Positions 25,307-34,717 of a DNA stretch of 51,444 nucleotides are shown here, one piece after another. Numbering within the stretch: position 1 is the stretch's first letter; each line of letters begins with the position of its first letter. Location: contig JAMPHJ010000005.1 in NCBI GenBank assembly GCA_023663465.1, positions 1 to 51,444 on the forward strand, in the 5' to 3' direction. The notes below the pieces were generated by a model. That model saw nothing but the letters and a program-made list of their open reading frames with translations. It was not told the origin of the DNA and made no database searches. The DNA comes from Muribaculaceae bacterium (lineage in GTDB: Bacteria > Bacillota > Clostridia > Lachnospirales > Lachnospiraceae). The position numbers and the translations under genes are program-made.

Positions 25307-26566
25307 ATGGACGGAATGTTATCACAGGATGAAATCAATGCGCTGCTTAGCGGCGGGGGAGCCTCTGATGCTGACGGCGCCGCGGATTCAGATGAAGCAT
25401 CATCAAGCGATATGTCCGGGATTGACGAGAGTATTATATCTGAAATCGAGCGTGACGCCATCGGCGAAGTTGCCAATATCAGTATGGGCTCGTCAGCGAC
25501 AACATTATTTTCACTTGTCAACCGCAAAGTAAATATTACCACGCCAGTCGTATCTCTGGCGAGATGGGAAAACGTGTTGACAGAGTATGAAAGACCATGC
25601 GTATTTATTCAGATTAAATATACGGTTGGTCTGGATGGATCAAACATCTTGATTTTAAAGGAACATGATGTTAAAGTTATTACAGACTTAATGATGGGCG
25701 GTGATGGCAGCAATACCGACGGAGAGTTAGGGGAATTGCATTTAAGCGCAATTTCAGAGGCGATGAACCAGATGATGGGTTCGTCGGCGACGTCCCTTTC
25801 CACGATGCTTGGTAAGATGATTGATATCAGCCCGCCGGAAGCAAGTCTGGTGGATTTGACAGAATTTAAATCAGGCGGCGACATTGCTCCTTTCCTTGCC
25901 GGGACTTTTGTAAAAATTGCATTCCATATGCAGATTGAGGATTTAGTAGACTCGACGATTATGCAGCTATATCCGATTGATTTTGCAAAAGAGCTTTGTA
26001 GTACGTTCCTGACTTCCCAGATGGGAGAACCTGCACCGGCAGCGCCCGAACCGGCGGCTCCGGCGCCCGCTCCTGCACCGGCAGCAGCGCCGCAGATGGA
26101 CATGGGACAGATGGGGATGCCGCAGATGGATATGGGTCAGATGCAGATGCCCCAGATGGATATGAGCCAGATGCAGATGGGAATGCCCCAGATGCAGATG
26201 GGGATGATGCCCCAGATGGGAATGCCACAGATGCAGATGCCCCAGATGGGAATGCCGCAGATGCAGCCTAATATGAATATCCAGCCGGCGCAGTTCCAGA
26301 ATTTTGCAATGGGCTTTAACCCGATGCAGCCCCAGGAAAATATCGATTTGATTAAAGATGTTCCGCTGGAAGTCACAGTAGAGCTGGGCAGGACTGCAAA
26401 ATCGATTTCAGATATTCTGGATTTTGCACCGGGTACGATTATAGAGCTGGATAAAATTGCTGGTGAACCAATCGACGTACTGGTAAATGGAAAGTTTGTA
26501 GCCAAGGGCGAGGTTGTAGTAATCGAGGAAAGTTTTGGCGTTAGAGTAACTGAAATTATCAAATAA
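25307..26566 (+). CDS. fliY: Flagellar motor switch phosphatase FliY
   Basis: C-ring protein that both dephosphorylates CheY-P and replaces FliN. The 419-residue protein has a CheY-P-binding peptide (MLSQDEINALLSGGG, residues 4-18), a CheC-type domain with two E-x-x-N active sites (EVAN, about 49; EAMN, about 151), a Pro/Ala then Met/Gln/Pro linker (about 245-330) and a C-terminal FliN/SpoA domain (about 345-419). The start is ambiguous: ATG 25295 overlaps fliM but is too close to the G-run; ATG 25307 fits family length, with a long spacer. Confidence 0.93.
   Translation: MDGMLSQDEINALLSGGGASDADGAADSDEASSSDMSGIDESIISEIERDAIGEVANISMGSSATTLFSLVNRKVNITTPVVSLARWENVLTEYERPCVFIQIKYTVGLDGSNILILKEHDVKVITDLMMGGDGSNTDGELGELHLSAISEAMNQMMGSSATSLSTMLGKMIDISPPEASLVDLTEFKSGGDIAPFLAGTFVKIAFHMQIEDLVDSTIMQLYPIDFAKELCSTFLTSQMGEPAPAAPEPAAPAPAPAPAAAPQMDMGQMGMPQMDMGQMQMPQMDMSQMQMGMPQMQMGMMPQMGMPQMQMPQMGMPQMQPNMNIQPAQFQNFAMGFNPMQPQENIDLIKDVPLEVTVELGRTAKSISDILDFAPGTIIELDKIAGEPIDVLVNGKFVAKGEVVVIEESFGVRVTEIIK
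26089..26275 (+). repeat. Met-Gln-Pro low-complexity repeat in fliY
   Basis: A degenerate tandem repeat of CCNCAGATGGNNATG-like units encodes iterations of (G)MPQM(D/Q)MGQM. About 60 residues are dominated by Met, Gln, Pro and Gly. It is an in-frame linker between the CheC-like and SpoA domains. Confidence 0.9.
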
Positions 26567-26603
26567 AATATTATTAAAATAAGATGTAATAGGAGAGAAG
26601 ATA

Positions 26604-26966
26604 ATGGCAAAGAATATTTTAGTATGTGATGATGCAGCTTTCATGCGTATGATGATTAAGGATATCCTGACCAAGAACGGATATAATGTTGCCGGCGAAG
26701 CTGAAAATGGCGCGAAAGCAGTTGAAAAGTACAACGAGCTGAAACCGGATCTTGTATTGATGGATATCACAATGCCGGAAATGGACGGTATCCAGGCGCT
26801 GAAGAAAATCAAAGAGTCTGACCCGGGCGCAATGGTTATCATGTGCTCTGCCATGGGACAGCAGGCGATGGTTATCGAATCCATCCAGTCGGGCGCAAAA
26901 GACTTTATTGTTAAGCCTTTCCAGGCGGATCGTGTATTAGAGGCAGTTAAGAAAGTAGTGGGTTAA
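26604..26966 (+). CDS. cheY: Chemotaxis response regulator CheY
   Basis: Receiver protein phosphorylated by CheA that controls motor rotation. The 120 residues are a single receiver domain: acidic pair Asp9/Asp10, phospho-acceptor Asp54 (LVLMDITMPEMDG), the Ser/Thr switch position in IMCSAMG and the conserved Lys in IVKPFQ. GGAGAG precedes the ATG. The stop is immediately followed by fliO. Confidence 0.97.
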   Translation: MAKNILVCDDAAFMRMMIKDILTKNGYNVAGEAENGAKAVEKYNELKPDLVLMDITMPEMDGIQALKKIKESDPGAMVIMCSAMGQQAMVIESIQSGAKDFIVKPFQADRVLEAVKKVVG

Positions 26967-27356
26967 ATGATACTGGCTGCTTCAAACAATATCAATGCTT
27001 ACGCACAATTTATGACTGTACTTATTATCTTTCTTTTTGTTCTTGGCATCACTTATCTGGCTACCCGGTGGATTTCCGGGTATCAGAAGATGAAGGGCAG
27101 GAATATGAATATGGAGCTGGTAGAAACCTTCCGGCTTGCCAATAATAAGTACATTCAGATTATTCGTGTTGGGCAGAAATATTTGGCAGTGGCAATTGGG
27201 AAAGATTCTGTTACAATGTTAACAGAAATTCCTGAGGAGCAGCTGTTACTTTCTGATGATGCGGACAGCGTTCAGTATGATTTCAAGGAATTACTAGAGA
27301 AAATACAAAAGAAAAATTTTCTGAAAAAAGAAGCTGACCGAAATAAAGATGAGTAG
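26967..27356 (+). CDS. fliO: Flagellar biosynthesis protein FliO (FliZ)
   Basis: Small membrane protein that helps FliP assemble into the export gate. The 129-residue product has one transmembrane helix (about residues 15-34, FMTVLIIFLFVLGITYLAT) and a cytoplasmic beta domain (MELVETFRLANNKYIQIIRVGQKYLAVA, described here as residues about 48-75) typical of FliO. It begins directly after the cheY stop codon, so translation is probably coupled. Confidence 0.9.
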   Translation: MILAASNNINAYAQFMTVLIIFLFVLGITYLATRWISGYQKMKGRNMNMELVETFRLANNKYIQIIRVGQKYLAVAIGKDSVTMLTEIPEEQLLLSDDADSVQYDFKELLEKIQKKNFLKKEADRNKDE

Positions 27357-27365
27357 GCGATAAGG

Positions 27366-28256
27366 ATGAAAGAGTATTTTTCCGGACATCATATGAAAAA
27401 ACGGATATGTCTGCTGCTTTTTGCGGGCATATTGTTTATCGCAGCATTTATGGGCAGGAAAGATATGGTATATGCAACGTCTGAGCGCCCTACTGTGGAT
27501 TCCAACCTGACTGGCGATACAATAGAAAGAACAAATATAGAAGAACCGGGTTCATCAGAGAACGCCGAGGATTTGAGTGAACTGAATATTGCGAATACTG
27601 TGACGGTTACATATAACAATGGTAACGGTACTTTGAATGGCGCCCTGCGGATTCTGATTACCCTTACTTTGATTGCTATTGCACCGTCATTGATTGTTAT
27701 GTTAACCTCGTTTACCAGAATTATTATTGTTCTGCACTTTACGAGGGCGGCATTGAATACGCAGACGGCGCCGCCGAACAATGTACTGATTGGGCTTGCG
27801 TTGTTTTTGACATTTTTCATCATGCAGCCGACGATTTCTTCTATTTATACAGAGGCAATCGTACCGTTTGAGGCAGGGGAGCTGACGCAGGAAGAGGCGT
27901 TTGAAGAAGCGCTGCAGCCAATCAGGGAGTTTATGTATCCTCATACGCAGAAGAAGGACGTCAACTTATTTATGGATATCAGCCGTACAGAGTGGAATGG
28001 GGAGCTGGAAGAAATTCCTATCAGCGTCCTGGTTCCGAGTTTTATTATCAGCGAGCTGAGGACGGCGTTTATTATCGGTTTCCTTGTTTATATTCCGTTT
28101 ATTGTGATTGATATGGTAGTGGCGTCTACGCTGATGGCAATGGGTATGATGATGCTGCCGCCGACTACAATATCCATGCCTTTTAAAATTCTGCTGTTCG
28201 TATTGGCGGATGGCTGGAATCTGATTATAGGCAGTCTGGTCAGGACATTTTATTAG
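27366..28256 (+). CDS. fliP: Flagellar export gate protein FliP
   Basis: Core pore protein of the flagellar type III export gate. The 296-residue protein has an N-terminal signal peptide (KKRICLLLFAGILFIAAFM), a short Ser/Glu-rich segment, then four membrane helices with the conserved MLTSFTRIIIVLHFTR (about residues 117-132) and TTISMPFKILLFVLADGW-type ending. ATG 27366 and ATG 27393 are both possible; the second begins right at the signal peptide. Confidence 0.96.
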   Translation: MKEYFSGHHMKKRICLLLFAGILFIAAFMGRKDMVYATSERPTVDSNLTGDTIERTNIEEPGSSENAEDLSELNIANTVTVTYNNGNGTLNGALRILITLTLIAIAPSLIVMLTSFTRIIIVLHFTRAALNTQTAPPNNVLIGLALFLTFFIMQPTISSIYTEAIVPFEAGELTQEEAFEEALQPIREFMYPHTQKKDVNLFMDISRTEWNGELEEIPISVLVPSFIISELRTAFIIGFLVYIPFIVIDMVVASTLMAMGMMMLPPTTISMPFKILLFVLADGWNLIIGSLVRTFY

Positions 28257-28290
28257 CCAGGCATAGAAGGAATGGAAAGGGGTATTTTGT

Positions 28291-28560
28291 ATGACAATTA
28301 ATGATGTGACGGCAATTATATCGGATGCGCTGTTTACCATTATCAAATGTGCCGCACCGTTACTTCTGGTTTCCCTCTGCGTGGGTCTGACTGTCAGTAT
28401 TTTCCAGACGGTAACGTCGATACAGGAACAGACGCTGACTTTTATTCCTAAGATATTGGCTCTTTTCGTTGCTTTGATGATATTTGGGCACTGGATTATG
28501 AACAACATGGTTGAATTTATGACTAACTTGTGGCAGAATTTCAGCTTATATATCAGGTAA
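28291..28560 (+). CDS. fliQ: Flagellar export gate protein FliQ
   Basis: Export-gate subunit that packs around FliP. The 89 residues form two membrane helices (about 15-37 and 50-73) with the conserved SLCVGLTVSIFQTVTSIQEQT loop landmark spanning about residues 36-56. GGAAAGGGG precedes the ATG. Size and position before fliR are standard. Confidence 0.96.
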   Translation: MTINDVTAIISDALFTIIKCAAPLLLVSLCVGLTVSIFQTVTSIQEQTLTFIPKILALFVALMIFGHWIMNNMVEFMTNLWQNFSLYIR

Positions 28561-28567
28561 GGTTGAA

Positions 28568-29353
28568 ATGGTAGATATTTCTTTTACTTATGCGGATTTA
28601 GAGTATTTCTTATTAATAGTGGTGCGGGTAACGATGTTTATCTATATTGCGCCGTTTTTTGGGATGAACAATACGCCGAACAGGGTAAAAATAGGTCTGG
28701 GCATTTTTATTTCTTATTTGTTGTTTGTGTGCATGGATCATAATGAAGTGGTTTATGATACGGTGACGGAATATGCGATTATTGTCATGAAAGAGGCGAT
28801 AACAGGACTTTTAATCGGTTTTGGGGCACAGATGTGCACGACGATTATTTCCTTCGCCGGACGGATTATGGATATGGAAATCGGTCTGTCCATGGTGTCG
28901 CTGATGGATCCGACTACCAGGGAAAGCGCTACGTTCAGCGGGGTATTGTACCAGTATGCATTTACGCTGATGCTGATTATTTCCGGCATGTATCAGTACC
29001 TGCTTCGGGCTTTGATAGATAGTTTTACGCTGATACCAGTCAACGGGGCGGTTTTCCATACGGATATGCTGATTGATTCCATGCTCCGCTTTTTATGTGA
29101 TTATGTCATTATCGGTTTTCGGATTTGTCTGCCGGTTTTTTGTGTGATATTGCTGTTAAACTGTGTTTTAGGCGTGCTTGCCAAAGTGGCGCCGCAGATG
29201 AATATGTTCGCCGTCGGTATGCAGATGAAAATACTTGTCGGTCTGTCGGTTCTTTTTCTTACAGTCAGCATGATGCCGGGAGCCGCCGATTTTATCTTTC
29301 AGGAGATGAAAAATATGATAACGGCTGTTATGGAAGGTTTGATGAACGTATGA
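28568..29353 (+). CDS. fliR: Flagellar export gate protein FliR
   Basis: Export-gate subunit that seals the FliP/FliQ pore. The 261-residue protein is almost wholly membrane-embedded (about six helices) with the family motifs GFGAQMCTTIISFAGRIMD (about 82-100) and a C-terminal LAKVAPQMNMFAVGMQ block. Its stop overlaps the flhB start by four bases (ATGA). Confidence 0.96.
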   Translation: MVDISFTYADLEYFLLIVVRVTMFIYIAPFFGMNNTPNRVKIGLGIFISYLLFVCMDHNEVVYDTVTEYAIIVMKEAITGLLIGFGAQMCTTIISFAGRIMDMEIGLSMVSLMDPTTRESATFSGVLYQYAFTLMLIISGMYQYLLRALIDSFTLIPVNGAVFHTDMLIDSMLRFLCDYVIIGFRICLPVFCVILLLNCVLGVLAKVAPQMNMFAVGMQMKILVGLSVLFLTVSMMPGAADFIFQEMKNMITAVMEGLMNV

Positions 29354-30462
29354 TTTTGGAATATAATCTTCAATTTTTTGCCCAGGACGGTCCAGGCGGC
29401 GAGAAGACGGAGGAACCTACTCAAAAGAAGTTAAACGACGCCAGAAAAGAAGGACAGGTGGCAAAAAGTACGGAAGTAAACAACGCGTTCGGATTACTTG
29501 CCCTGTTCCTGGTGTTAAAGTTCTGGACAGGTTATTTATATGAACGCTTTATGGGGATGTTCCAGCATGTATATACGCAAATCCCCGAATATGTCAAACA
29601 GTACAACGGATATATGCAGAGAATTACGTTCCGCTCGGTTTTTATCGGAATGATTTCCCAGATGGTTTCCATGTTGGCGCCAATGTTGCTGATTGGGTTT
29701 TGCGTTGCTTTTATATGCAATCTGGTTCAGGTGAAATGGAAACCGACCAAGAAACCGCTGAAACCTAAGTTCAATAAACTGAACCCGGCAAGCGGCATCA
29801 AAAGAATTTTTTCCGCGCGTTCCCTTGTGGAACTGGTAAAGGCTATTGCAAAAATTGCATTGATTACTTATGCAGTATATTCTTATCTGGTAAAGAATGC
29901 ACCAAGTATTTTCCTGTTGTATGATTTGTCCCTGAATCAGGCAATCGTACAAATCGGAACACTTGTTATTAATATAGGACTCAGGGTTTCTCTCTACTAT
30001 ATGCTGATAGCGGCGGCGGATTTCGCCTATCAGAAGATGAAGTTTAAGAAAGATATGAAGATGACCAAGCAAGAGGTCAAAGATGAGTATAAAGATCAGG
30101 AAGGGGATCCGCAGATTAAGAGCAAGCAGAGACAGCGTATGATGGAAGCTTCCAGAAGACGTATGATGCAGCAGCTGCCGGAAGCGGACGTGGTTATTAC
30201 CAACCCGACCCATTATGCCGTAGCGATTAAATATGACCCAGAGCTTTATGATGCGCCATATGTCCTGGCGAAGGGCGCAGACTATCTGGCGCAGAGGATT
30301 AAAGATACGGCGAAGGAACACCATATTGAGATTGTAGAAAATAAACCCCTTGCCAGAATGTTGTATGCGAATGTGGAAGTGGGCAGCGTAGTGCCGCCGG
30401 AGCTGTATCAGGCAGTGGCGGAAGTGCTTGCATTCGTATATCATCTGCAGGGAAAAGTATAG
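29350..30462 (+). CDS. flhB: Flagellar export specificity switch protein FlhB
   Basis: Export-gate protein whose self-cleavage switches substrates from hook to filament type. From ATG 29350, overlapping the fliR stop, it has 370 residues. The N-terminus GEKTEEPTQKKLNDARKEGQ is diagnostic, four membrane helices follow, and the autocleavage motif Asn285-Pro-Thr-His is intact in the C-terminal cytoplasmic domain. A longer in-frame extension back to 29125 lies within fliR and is a shadow. Confidence 0.97.
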   Translation: MILEYNLQFFAQDGPGGEKTEEPTQKKLNDARKEGQVAKSTEVNNAFGLLALFLVLKFWTGYLYERFMGMFQHVYTQIPEYVKQYNGYMQRITFRSVFIGMISQMVSMLAPMLLIGFCVAFICNLVQVKWKPTKKPLKPKFNKLNPASGIKRIFSARSLVELVKAIAKIALITYAVYSYLVKNAPSIFLLYDLSLNQAIVQIGTLVINIGLRVSLYYMLIAAADFAYQKMKFKKDMKMTKQEVKDEYKDQEGDPQIKSKQRQRMMEASRRRMMQQLPEADVVITNPTHYAVAIKYDPELYDAPYVLAKGADYLAQRIKDTAKEHHIEIVENKPLARMLYANVEVGSVVPPELYQAVAEVLAFVYHLQGKV

Positions 30463-30525
30463 AGAAGTATTTGAAGATGACGTAGCGGGCGTCATCGGGA
30501 TAAAGCCGTGAAAGGAGGAGGAAAA

Positions 30526-32568
30526 ATGGGCGGTCTGAAAAAAGCGGATATCGGCGTTATTTTATATGTGCTTTCTGCATTTGTCATGTTGATTATTCCA
30601 ATATCATCGTCCCTTCTTGACGTCCTTCTCGCCTGCAATATGGCAGTGGCTTTTTCGGTTATGTTCAGCAGTATGTTTGCCAATGAAGTTTTGAAGATGT
30701 CTTTTTATCCTACGATTCTGTTGTTTACCACGATTTTCAGGATTGCATTGAATGTATCGTCCACGAGACTGATTCTGACAACAGGAGATCCAGGGAACGT
30801 TGTCCAGACATTCGGGGAGTATGTGGGCGGAGGCGATTTGATTATCGGCGCTATTGTCTTCATTATCCTGATTATCGTACAGTTCATGATTATTAATAAA
30901 GGTACGGAGCGTGTGGCTGAGGTAACGGCAAGATTTACGCTGGACGCTATGCCGGGTAAGCAGATGGCAATCGATGCGGACTTAAATACGGGCGCGATTA
31001 CGGATGAAGAGGCGGCGAAGAGACGTGAGAAAATTCAGGACGAATCCAGTTTCTTCGGTTCCATGGACGGTGCTGTAAAGTATGTAAAAGGAGATGCAAC
31101 GGCAGGTCTGGTAATTACCGCAGTCAATATCGTTGGCGGTATTTTGATGGGAATGTTCAGACAGGGCATGGAATTTACTGACGCTCTGGATAAATATACG
31201 ATTCTGACAATCGGTGACGGTCTTGTAAGCCAGATTCCGTCCCTGCTGATTTCTTTATCGACCGGTATTCTTGTGACCAAGGGCTCGAAAGAGGCGGATT
31301 TTGGTACGGTACTATTAAGCCAGTTGTTCGGTGTGCCAAAAGTGCTTTATATGGTGGGCGCCGTTTTGATTTTCCTTGGAATCGTTACGCCGCTGAACCC
31401 TATCATTTTCGTCAGTCTGGGGCTTGTTTTTATCGTCGTGGGCAGAATCATTGCCGGAACGATTGAGACGGCTGAGATAGAGCGGGAAGTGGATACCGAG
31501 GAGGCGGCTGCGGAAGAAATCAGGCAGCCGGAAAATGTCACATCCCTGCTGCAGGTAGACCCTATCGAGTTAGAGTTTGGATATGGGATTATTCCGCTGG
31601 CGGATGTCAATCAGGGCGGCGACTTATTGGATCGCGTTGTTATGATTCGTAGGCAGATTGCATTGGAGCTTGGTACGGTAGTGCCGATTATCCGTCTGCG
31701 TGACAATATCCAGTTAAATCCGAATCAATATATTATTAAAATAAAAGGCGTGCAGGTCAGCGAGGGGGAAATCCTGTTTGACCACTATATGGCGATGAAT
31801 CCGGGATATGTGGAGGAAGAGATTACGGGAATCCCCACCTTCGAGCCTTCCTTCCATCTGCCAGCCATCTGGATTACGGAAGGACAGAGGGAACGTGCGG
31901 AAAGCATGGGATATACGGTTGTGGATCCGCCTTCTATTATTGCGACCCATCTGACGGAAGTTATCCGGCAGTATATCGCAGAGCTTCTGACAAGACAGGA
32001 TGTACAGAATCTGGTAAACAACTTAAAAGAGACCAATCCGTCCCTGGTGGAAGAACTTGTGCCGAAGCTGCTGGGGCTTGGCGAAATCCAGAAAGTATTG
32101 CAGAATCTGCTGCAGGAAGGTATTTCCATCCGGGATTTGCTGACAATTTTTGAAACGCTGGCGGATTATGCGTCCACGACGAGGGATACGGACATTCTGA
32201 CAGAGTATGTCAGACAGAGTCTCAAGAGGGCGATATCTAACAGATTTTTCCCGGCCAACGAGACGACCAGCGTTGTAACGCTGGATCCGAAAGTGGAGCA
32301 GGAAATAATGGGAAGCGTCAAACAGACGGAACAGGGCGCATATCTGACGCTAGACCCTGCCAAAACGAAGGCGATTATGGAATCAGTGGGCGCAGAGACC
32401 AAGAAATTAGAGGATCTTGGCAAGATACCGATTGTGATTACCTCGCCGATTGTGCGTGCTTATTTTAAGAAATTAACGGAAGATTATTTTAAGGATTTGG
32501 TTGTTGTATCTTATAATGAAGTGGAATCCAATATTGAATTACAGTCCGTTGGGATGGTGACAGCATAA
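30526..32568 (+). CDS. flhA: Flagellar export gate protein FlhA
   Basis: Nonameric export-gate protein that receives chaperone-substrate complexes. The 680-residue product has about eight N-terminal membrane helices (to about residue 310), the conserved FHIPEP-type loop (RFTLDAMPGKQMAIDADLN, about 140-158) and a large C-terminal cytoplasmic domain. ATG 30526 is preferred because AAAGGAGGAGG lies just upstream; an in-frame GTG at 30508 precedes that site. Its stop overlaps the flhF ATG by one base. Confidence 0.97.
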   Translation: MGGLKKADIGVILYVLSAFVMLIIPISSSLLDVLLACNMAVAFSVMFSSMFANEVLKMSFYPTILLFTTIFRIALNVSSTRLILTTGDPGNVVQTFGEYVGGGDLIIGAIVFIILIIVQFMIINKGTERVAEVTARFTLDAMPGKQMAIDADLNTGAITDEEAAKRREKIQDESSFFGSMDGAVKYVKGDATAGLVITAVNIVGGILMGMFRQGMEFTDALDKYTILTIGDGLVSQIPSLLISLSTGILVTKGSKEADFGTVLLSQLFGVPKVLYMVGAVLIFLGIVTPLNPIIFVSLGLVFIVVGRIIAGTIETAEIEREVDTEEAAAEEIRQPENVTSLLQVDPIELEFGYGIIPLADVNQGGDLLDRVVMIRRQIALELGTVVPIIRLRDNIQLNPNQYIIKIKGVQVSEGEILFDHYMAMNPGYVEEEITGIPTFEPSFHLPAIWITEGQRERAESMGYTVVDPPSIIATHLTEVIRQYIAELLTRQDVQNLVNNLKETNPSLVEELVPKLLGLGEIQKVLQNLLQEGISIRDLLTIFETLADYASTTRDTDILTEYVRQSLKRAISNRFFPANETTSVVTLDPKVEQEIMGSVKQTEQGAYLTLDPAKTKAIMESVGAETKKLEDLGKIPIVITSPIVRAYFKKLTEDYFKDLVVVSYNEVESNIELQSVGMVTA

Positions 32569-33815
32569 TGATTATTAAGAAGTTTTTGGGAAAAACAGAA
32601 AACGAAGCGGTTGAGACTGCCAAAAAAGAGCTTGGCGCAAATGTTGTTGTCATGAATGTAAAAAACGTGAAGCGTAAAGGTATGTTTGCTTTTTTAAAAC
32701 CGCAGATGGTGGAAGTTACGGTTGCCTTGGAAGAAGACAGCAGGAACGAAGCGGCAATTACTGCAGAGATGAAGGCGGCGGTTTCCGCGATTAATAACGT
32801 AGTCGTTTCCAGCATGAACCAGGCGCAGCAGCCGGCGCAGAAAGAAGCCCCCAAATCTGCGGCAGCAGAAGGCACGCAGGAAGAAAGCGGCAGGGGAAAC
32901 AAGGATCGAAAAGAAAACGCTTTAGAAGAGAAACTGGACAGTTTACAGTCCCTGCTCCAGCAGCAGCTGCAGAAACCCGAAGAAGAGAAAAAGGAAGAAG
33001 AGGAAGAAGTAAGCGAAACCGCCCGGTTTATGCAGCTTCTTCATACGACGATGCTGGATAATGAAGTAGACGAAGACTACGCGAAGCAGATTATCGAGGA
33101 AATTGAGAAAAACAACAAACCCAACAGTCCTTTTGATTTTGCACTGGCAAATACCTATCAGAAAATGATTCTCAAGTTTGGCAAGCCCGTAGGCATTGCG
33201 CCTTCGGAGAAAGGTGTGAAGGTAGTCTTCTTCGTAGGACCTACAGGGGTCGGCAAAACGACGACGATTGCGAAAATCGCCTCTAAATTCCAGGTGGATG
33301 AAAAGAAAAAGGTCGCATTGTTGACGGCGGATACTTACCGGATTGCAGCGGCGGAGCAGCTTCGTACTTATGCGAATATCCTGGAAGTGCCTTTCCGGGT
33401 TGTTTATGCGGTAGAGGAAATGGAGCAGGCATTGAAAGATTTTAAGGATTATGATTATATTCTGGTGGATACGGCGGGACATTCTTATCATAATGAAGTA
33501 CAGAAAGAAAATATGTCCAGATTTATCCATTCGTTAGATGGCGTCGTGGAGCGGGAAGTATTTCTCGTACTCAGCGCGACGACGAAATATAGGGATTTGG
33601 TCAGTATCGCGGACGCCTATAAAGAAATGGCGGATTACAAACTGATTTTTACGAAACTGGATGAAACGACGACTCTGGGAAATCTTCTGAATCTGAGATT
33701 GTATACGGGAGCGCCGCTTTCCTATGTGACATGCGGACAGAACGTACCGGATGATATCGAGGATTTTAATCCGCAGAAGACGGTGAAAAGATTACTTGGC
33801 GGGAAGAAGAACTAA
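32568..33815 (+). CDS. flhF: Flagellar SRP-like GTPase FlhF
   Basis: SRP-family GTPase that sets flagellar number and placement. The 415-residue protein has an N-terminal domain MIIKKFLGKTENEAVETAKK, a Gln/Glu/Lys-rich linker (about 80-145), an N domain and the G domain with FVGPTGVGKTTTIAKIAS (about 221-238), DTYRIAAAEQL, VDTAGHS and TKLDET. It pairs with the following MinD-like flhG. Confidence 0.97.
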   Translation: MIIKKFLGKTENEAVETAKKELGANVVVMNVKNVKRKGMFAFLKPQMVEVTVALEEDSRNEAAITAEMKAAVSAINNVVVSSMNQAQQPAQKEAPKSAAAEGTQEESGRGNKDRKENALEEKLDSLQSLLQQQLQKPEEEKKEEEEEVSETARFMQLLHTTMLDNEVDEDYAKQIIEEIEKNNKPNSPFDFALANTYQKMILKFGKPVGIAPSEKGVKVVFFVGPTGVGKTTTIAKIASKFQVDEKKKVALLTADTYRIAAAEQLRTYANILEVPFRVVYAVEEMEQALKDFKDYDYILVDTAGHSYHNEVQKENMSRFIHSLDGVVEREVFLVLSATTKYRDLVSIADAYKEMADYKLIFTKLDETTTLGNLLNLRLYTGAPLSYVTCGQNVPDDIEDFNPQKTVKRLLGGKKN

Positions 33816-33827
33816 GGAGGAAGATAC

Positions 33828-34703
33828 ATGGATCAGGCTGAACAACTGAGAAATATAATAAAAGCAAGCAGCCAGCCTCAGCGACCGTTAGCAAGGGTTA
33901 TAACCGTCACAAGCGGGAAGGGGGGCGTCGGGAAATCCAATACGGCGATTAACCTTGCCGTCCAGTTCAAGAAGATGGGACAGAGAGTCATCATACTGGA
34001 TGCGGATTTCGGACTTGCCAATATCGAGATTATGTTTGGGGCAGTGCCGAAACATAATCTGTACGATTTGATTTATCAGGGGAAAAATATCCGGGAAATC
34101 ATTACCTGGGGACCTATGGATGTAGGCTTTATATCGGGCGGTTCGGGAATTGCAGGGATGTCCAATCTAAGCATCGATTATCTGAATTATATCATCAAGA
34201 ATCTTTCGGAGCTGGATGAAATGGCGGATATTATTATCGTGGATACGGGAGCCGGCATTTCCGACGCAGTGCTGGAATTTCTGGTGGCAAGCGGCGAAAT
34301 CCTGCTTGTGACCACGCCGGAACCGACGTCTATCACGGATTCCTATTCCTTGTTAAAGGCACTGAACAGACATCCGAGGTATTCCAAGGAGGTTTCCCAG
34401 ATTAAGGTGATAGCCAATAAAGTAAGCGGCGGACAGGAAGGCAGGGATTTGTTCGGTAAACTGGATACGGTTGTGACAAGGTATCTGATGATTCCGATTA
34501 CTTATCTCGGCATGATACCGCAGGATACCCAGTTGTCGAAGGCAGTCATGCAGCAGATGCCCGTGTCCATCCAGAATCCGGACTCCAAATCTGCGCAGGC
34601 ATATGAGATGCTGGCGGCAAAGCTTATGAATAAGGAACTCAACAAAACATTGACCAAACGTGGAATGGCAGCATTTTTCTCGCATATTATATCAAAAAGA
34701 TAA
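33828..34703 (+). CDS. flhG: MinD-like ATPase FlhG (YlxH)
   Basis: ATPase that stimulates FlhF GTPase and restricts flagellar number. The 291-residue protein shows the deviant Walker A TSGKGGVGKSNTAINLA (about residues 27-43), DADFGLANIEIMFG and the Asp-rich VDTGAGIS motif. A C-terminal amphipathic helix (FFSHIISKR) may bind membrane. AAGGAGGAAG precedes the ATG, 12 bases after flhF. Confidence 0.96.
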   Translation: MDQAEQLRNIIKASSQPQRPLARVITVTSGKGGVGKSNTAINLAVQFKKMGQRVIILDADFGLANIEIMFGAVPKHNLYDLIYQGKNIREIITWGPMDVGFISGGSGIAGMSNLSIDYLNYIIKNLSELDEMADIIIVDTGAGISDAVLEFLVASGEILLVTTPEPTSITDSYSLLKALNRHPRYSKEVSQIKVIANKVSGGQEGRDLFGKLDTVVTRYLMIPITYLGMIPQDTQLSKAVMQQMPVSIQNPDSKSAQAYEMLAAKLMNKELNKTLTKRGMAAFFSHIISKR

Positions 34704-34717
34704 GGAAGGCGTCTGGT

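Noticed and set aside
29125-29349. N-terminal extension of flhB back to 29125
   Set aside because: It overlaps conserved fliR sequence in another frame, and the ATG at 29350 gives the exact family N-terminus.
29536-30495. 319-codon minus-strand ORF across flhB
   Set aside because: It is a shadow of flhB in the opposite strand, with no ribosome site and composition unlike a protein family I know. The flhB frame has all expected motifs.
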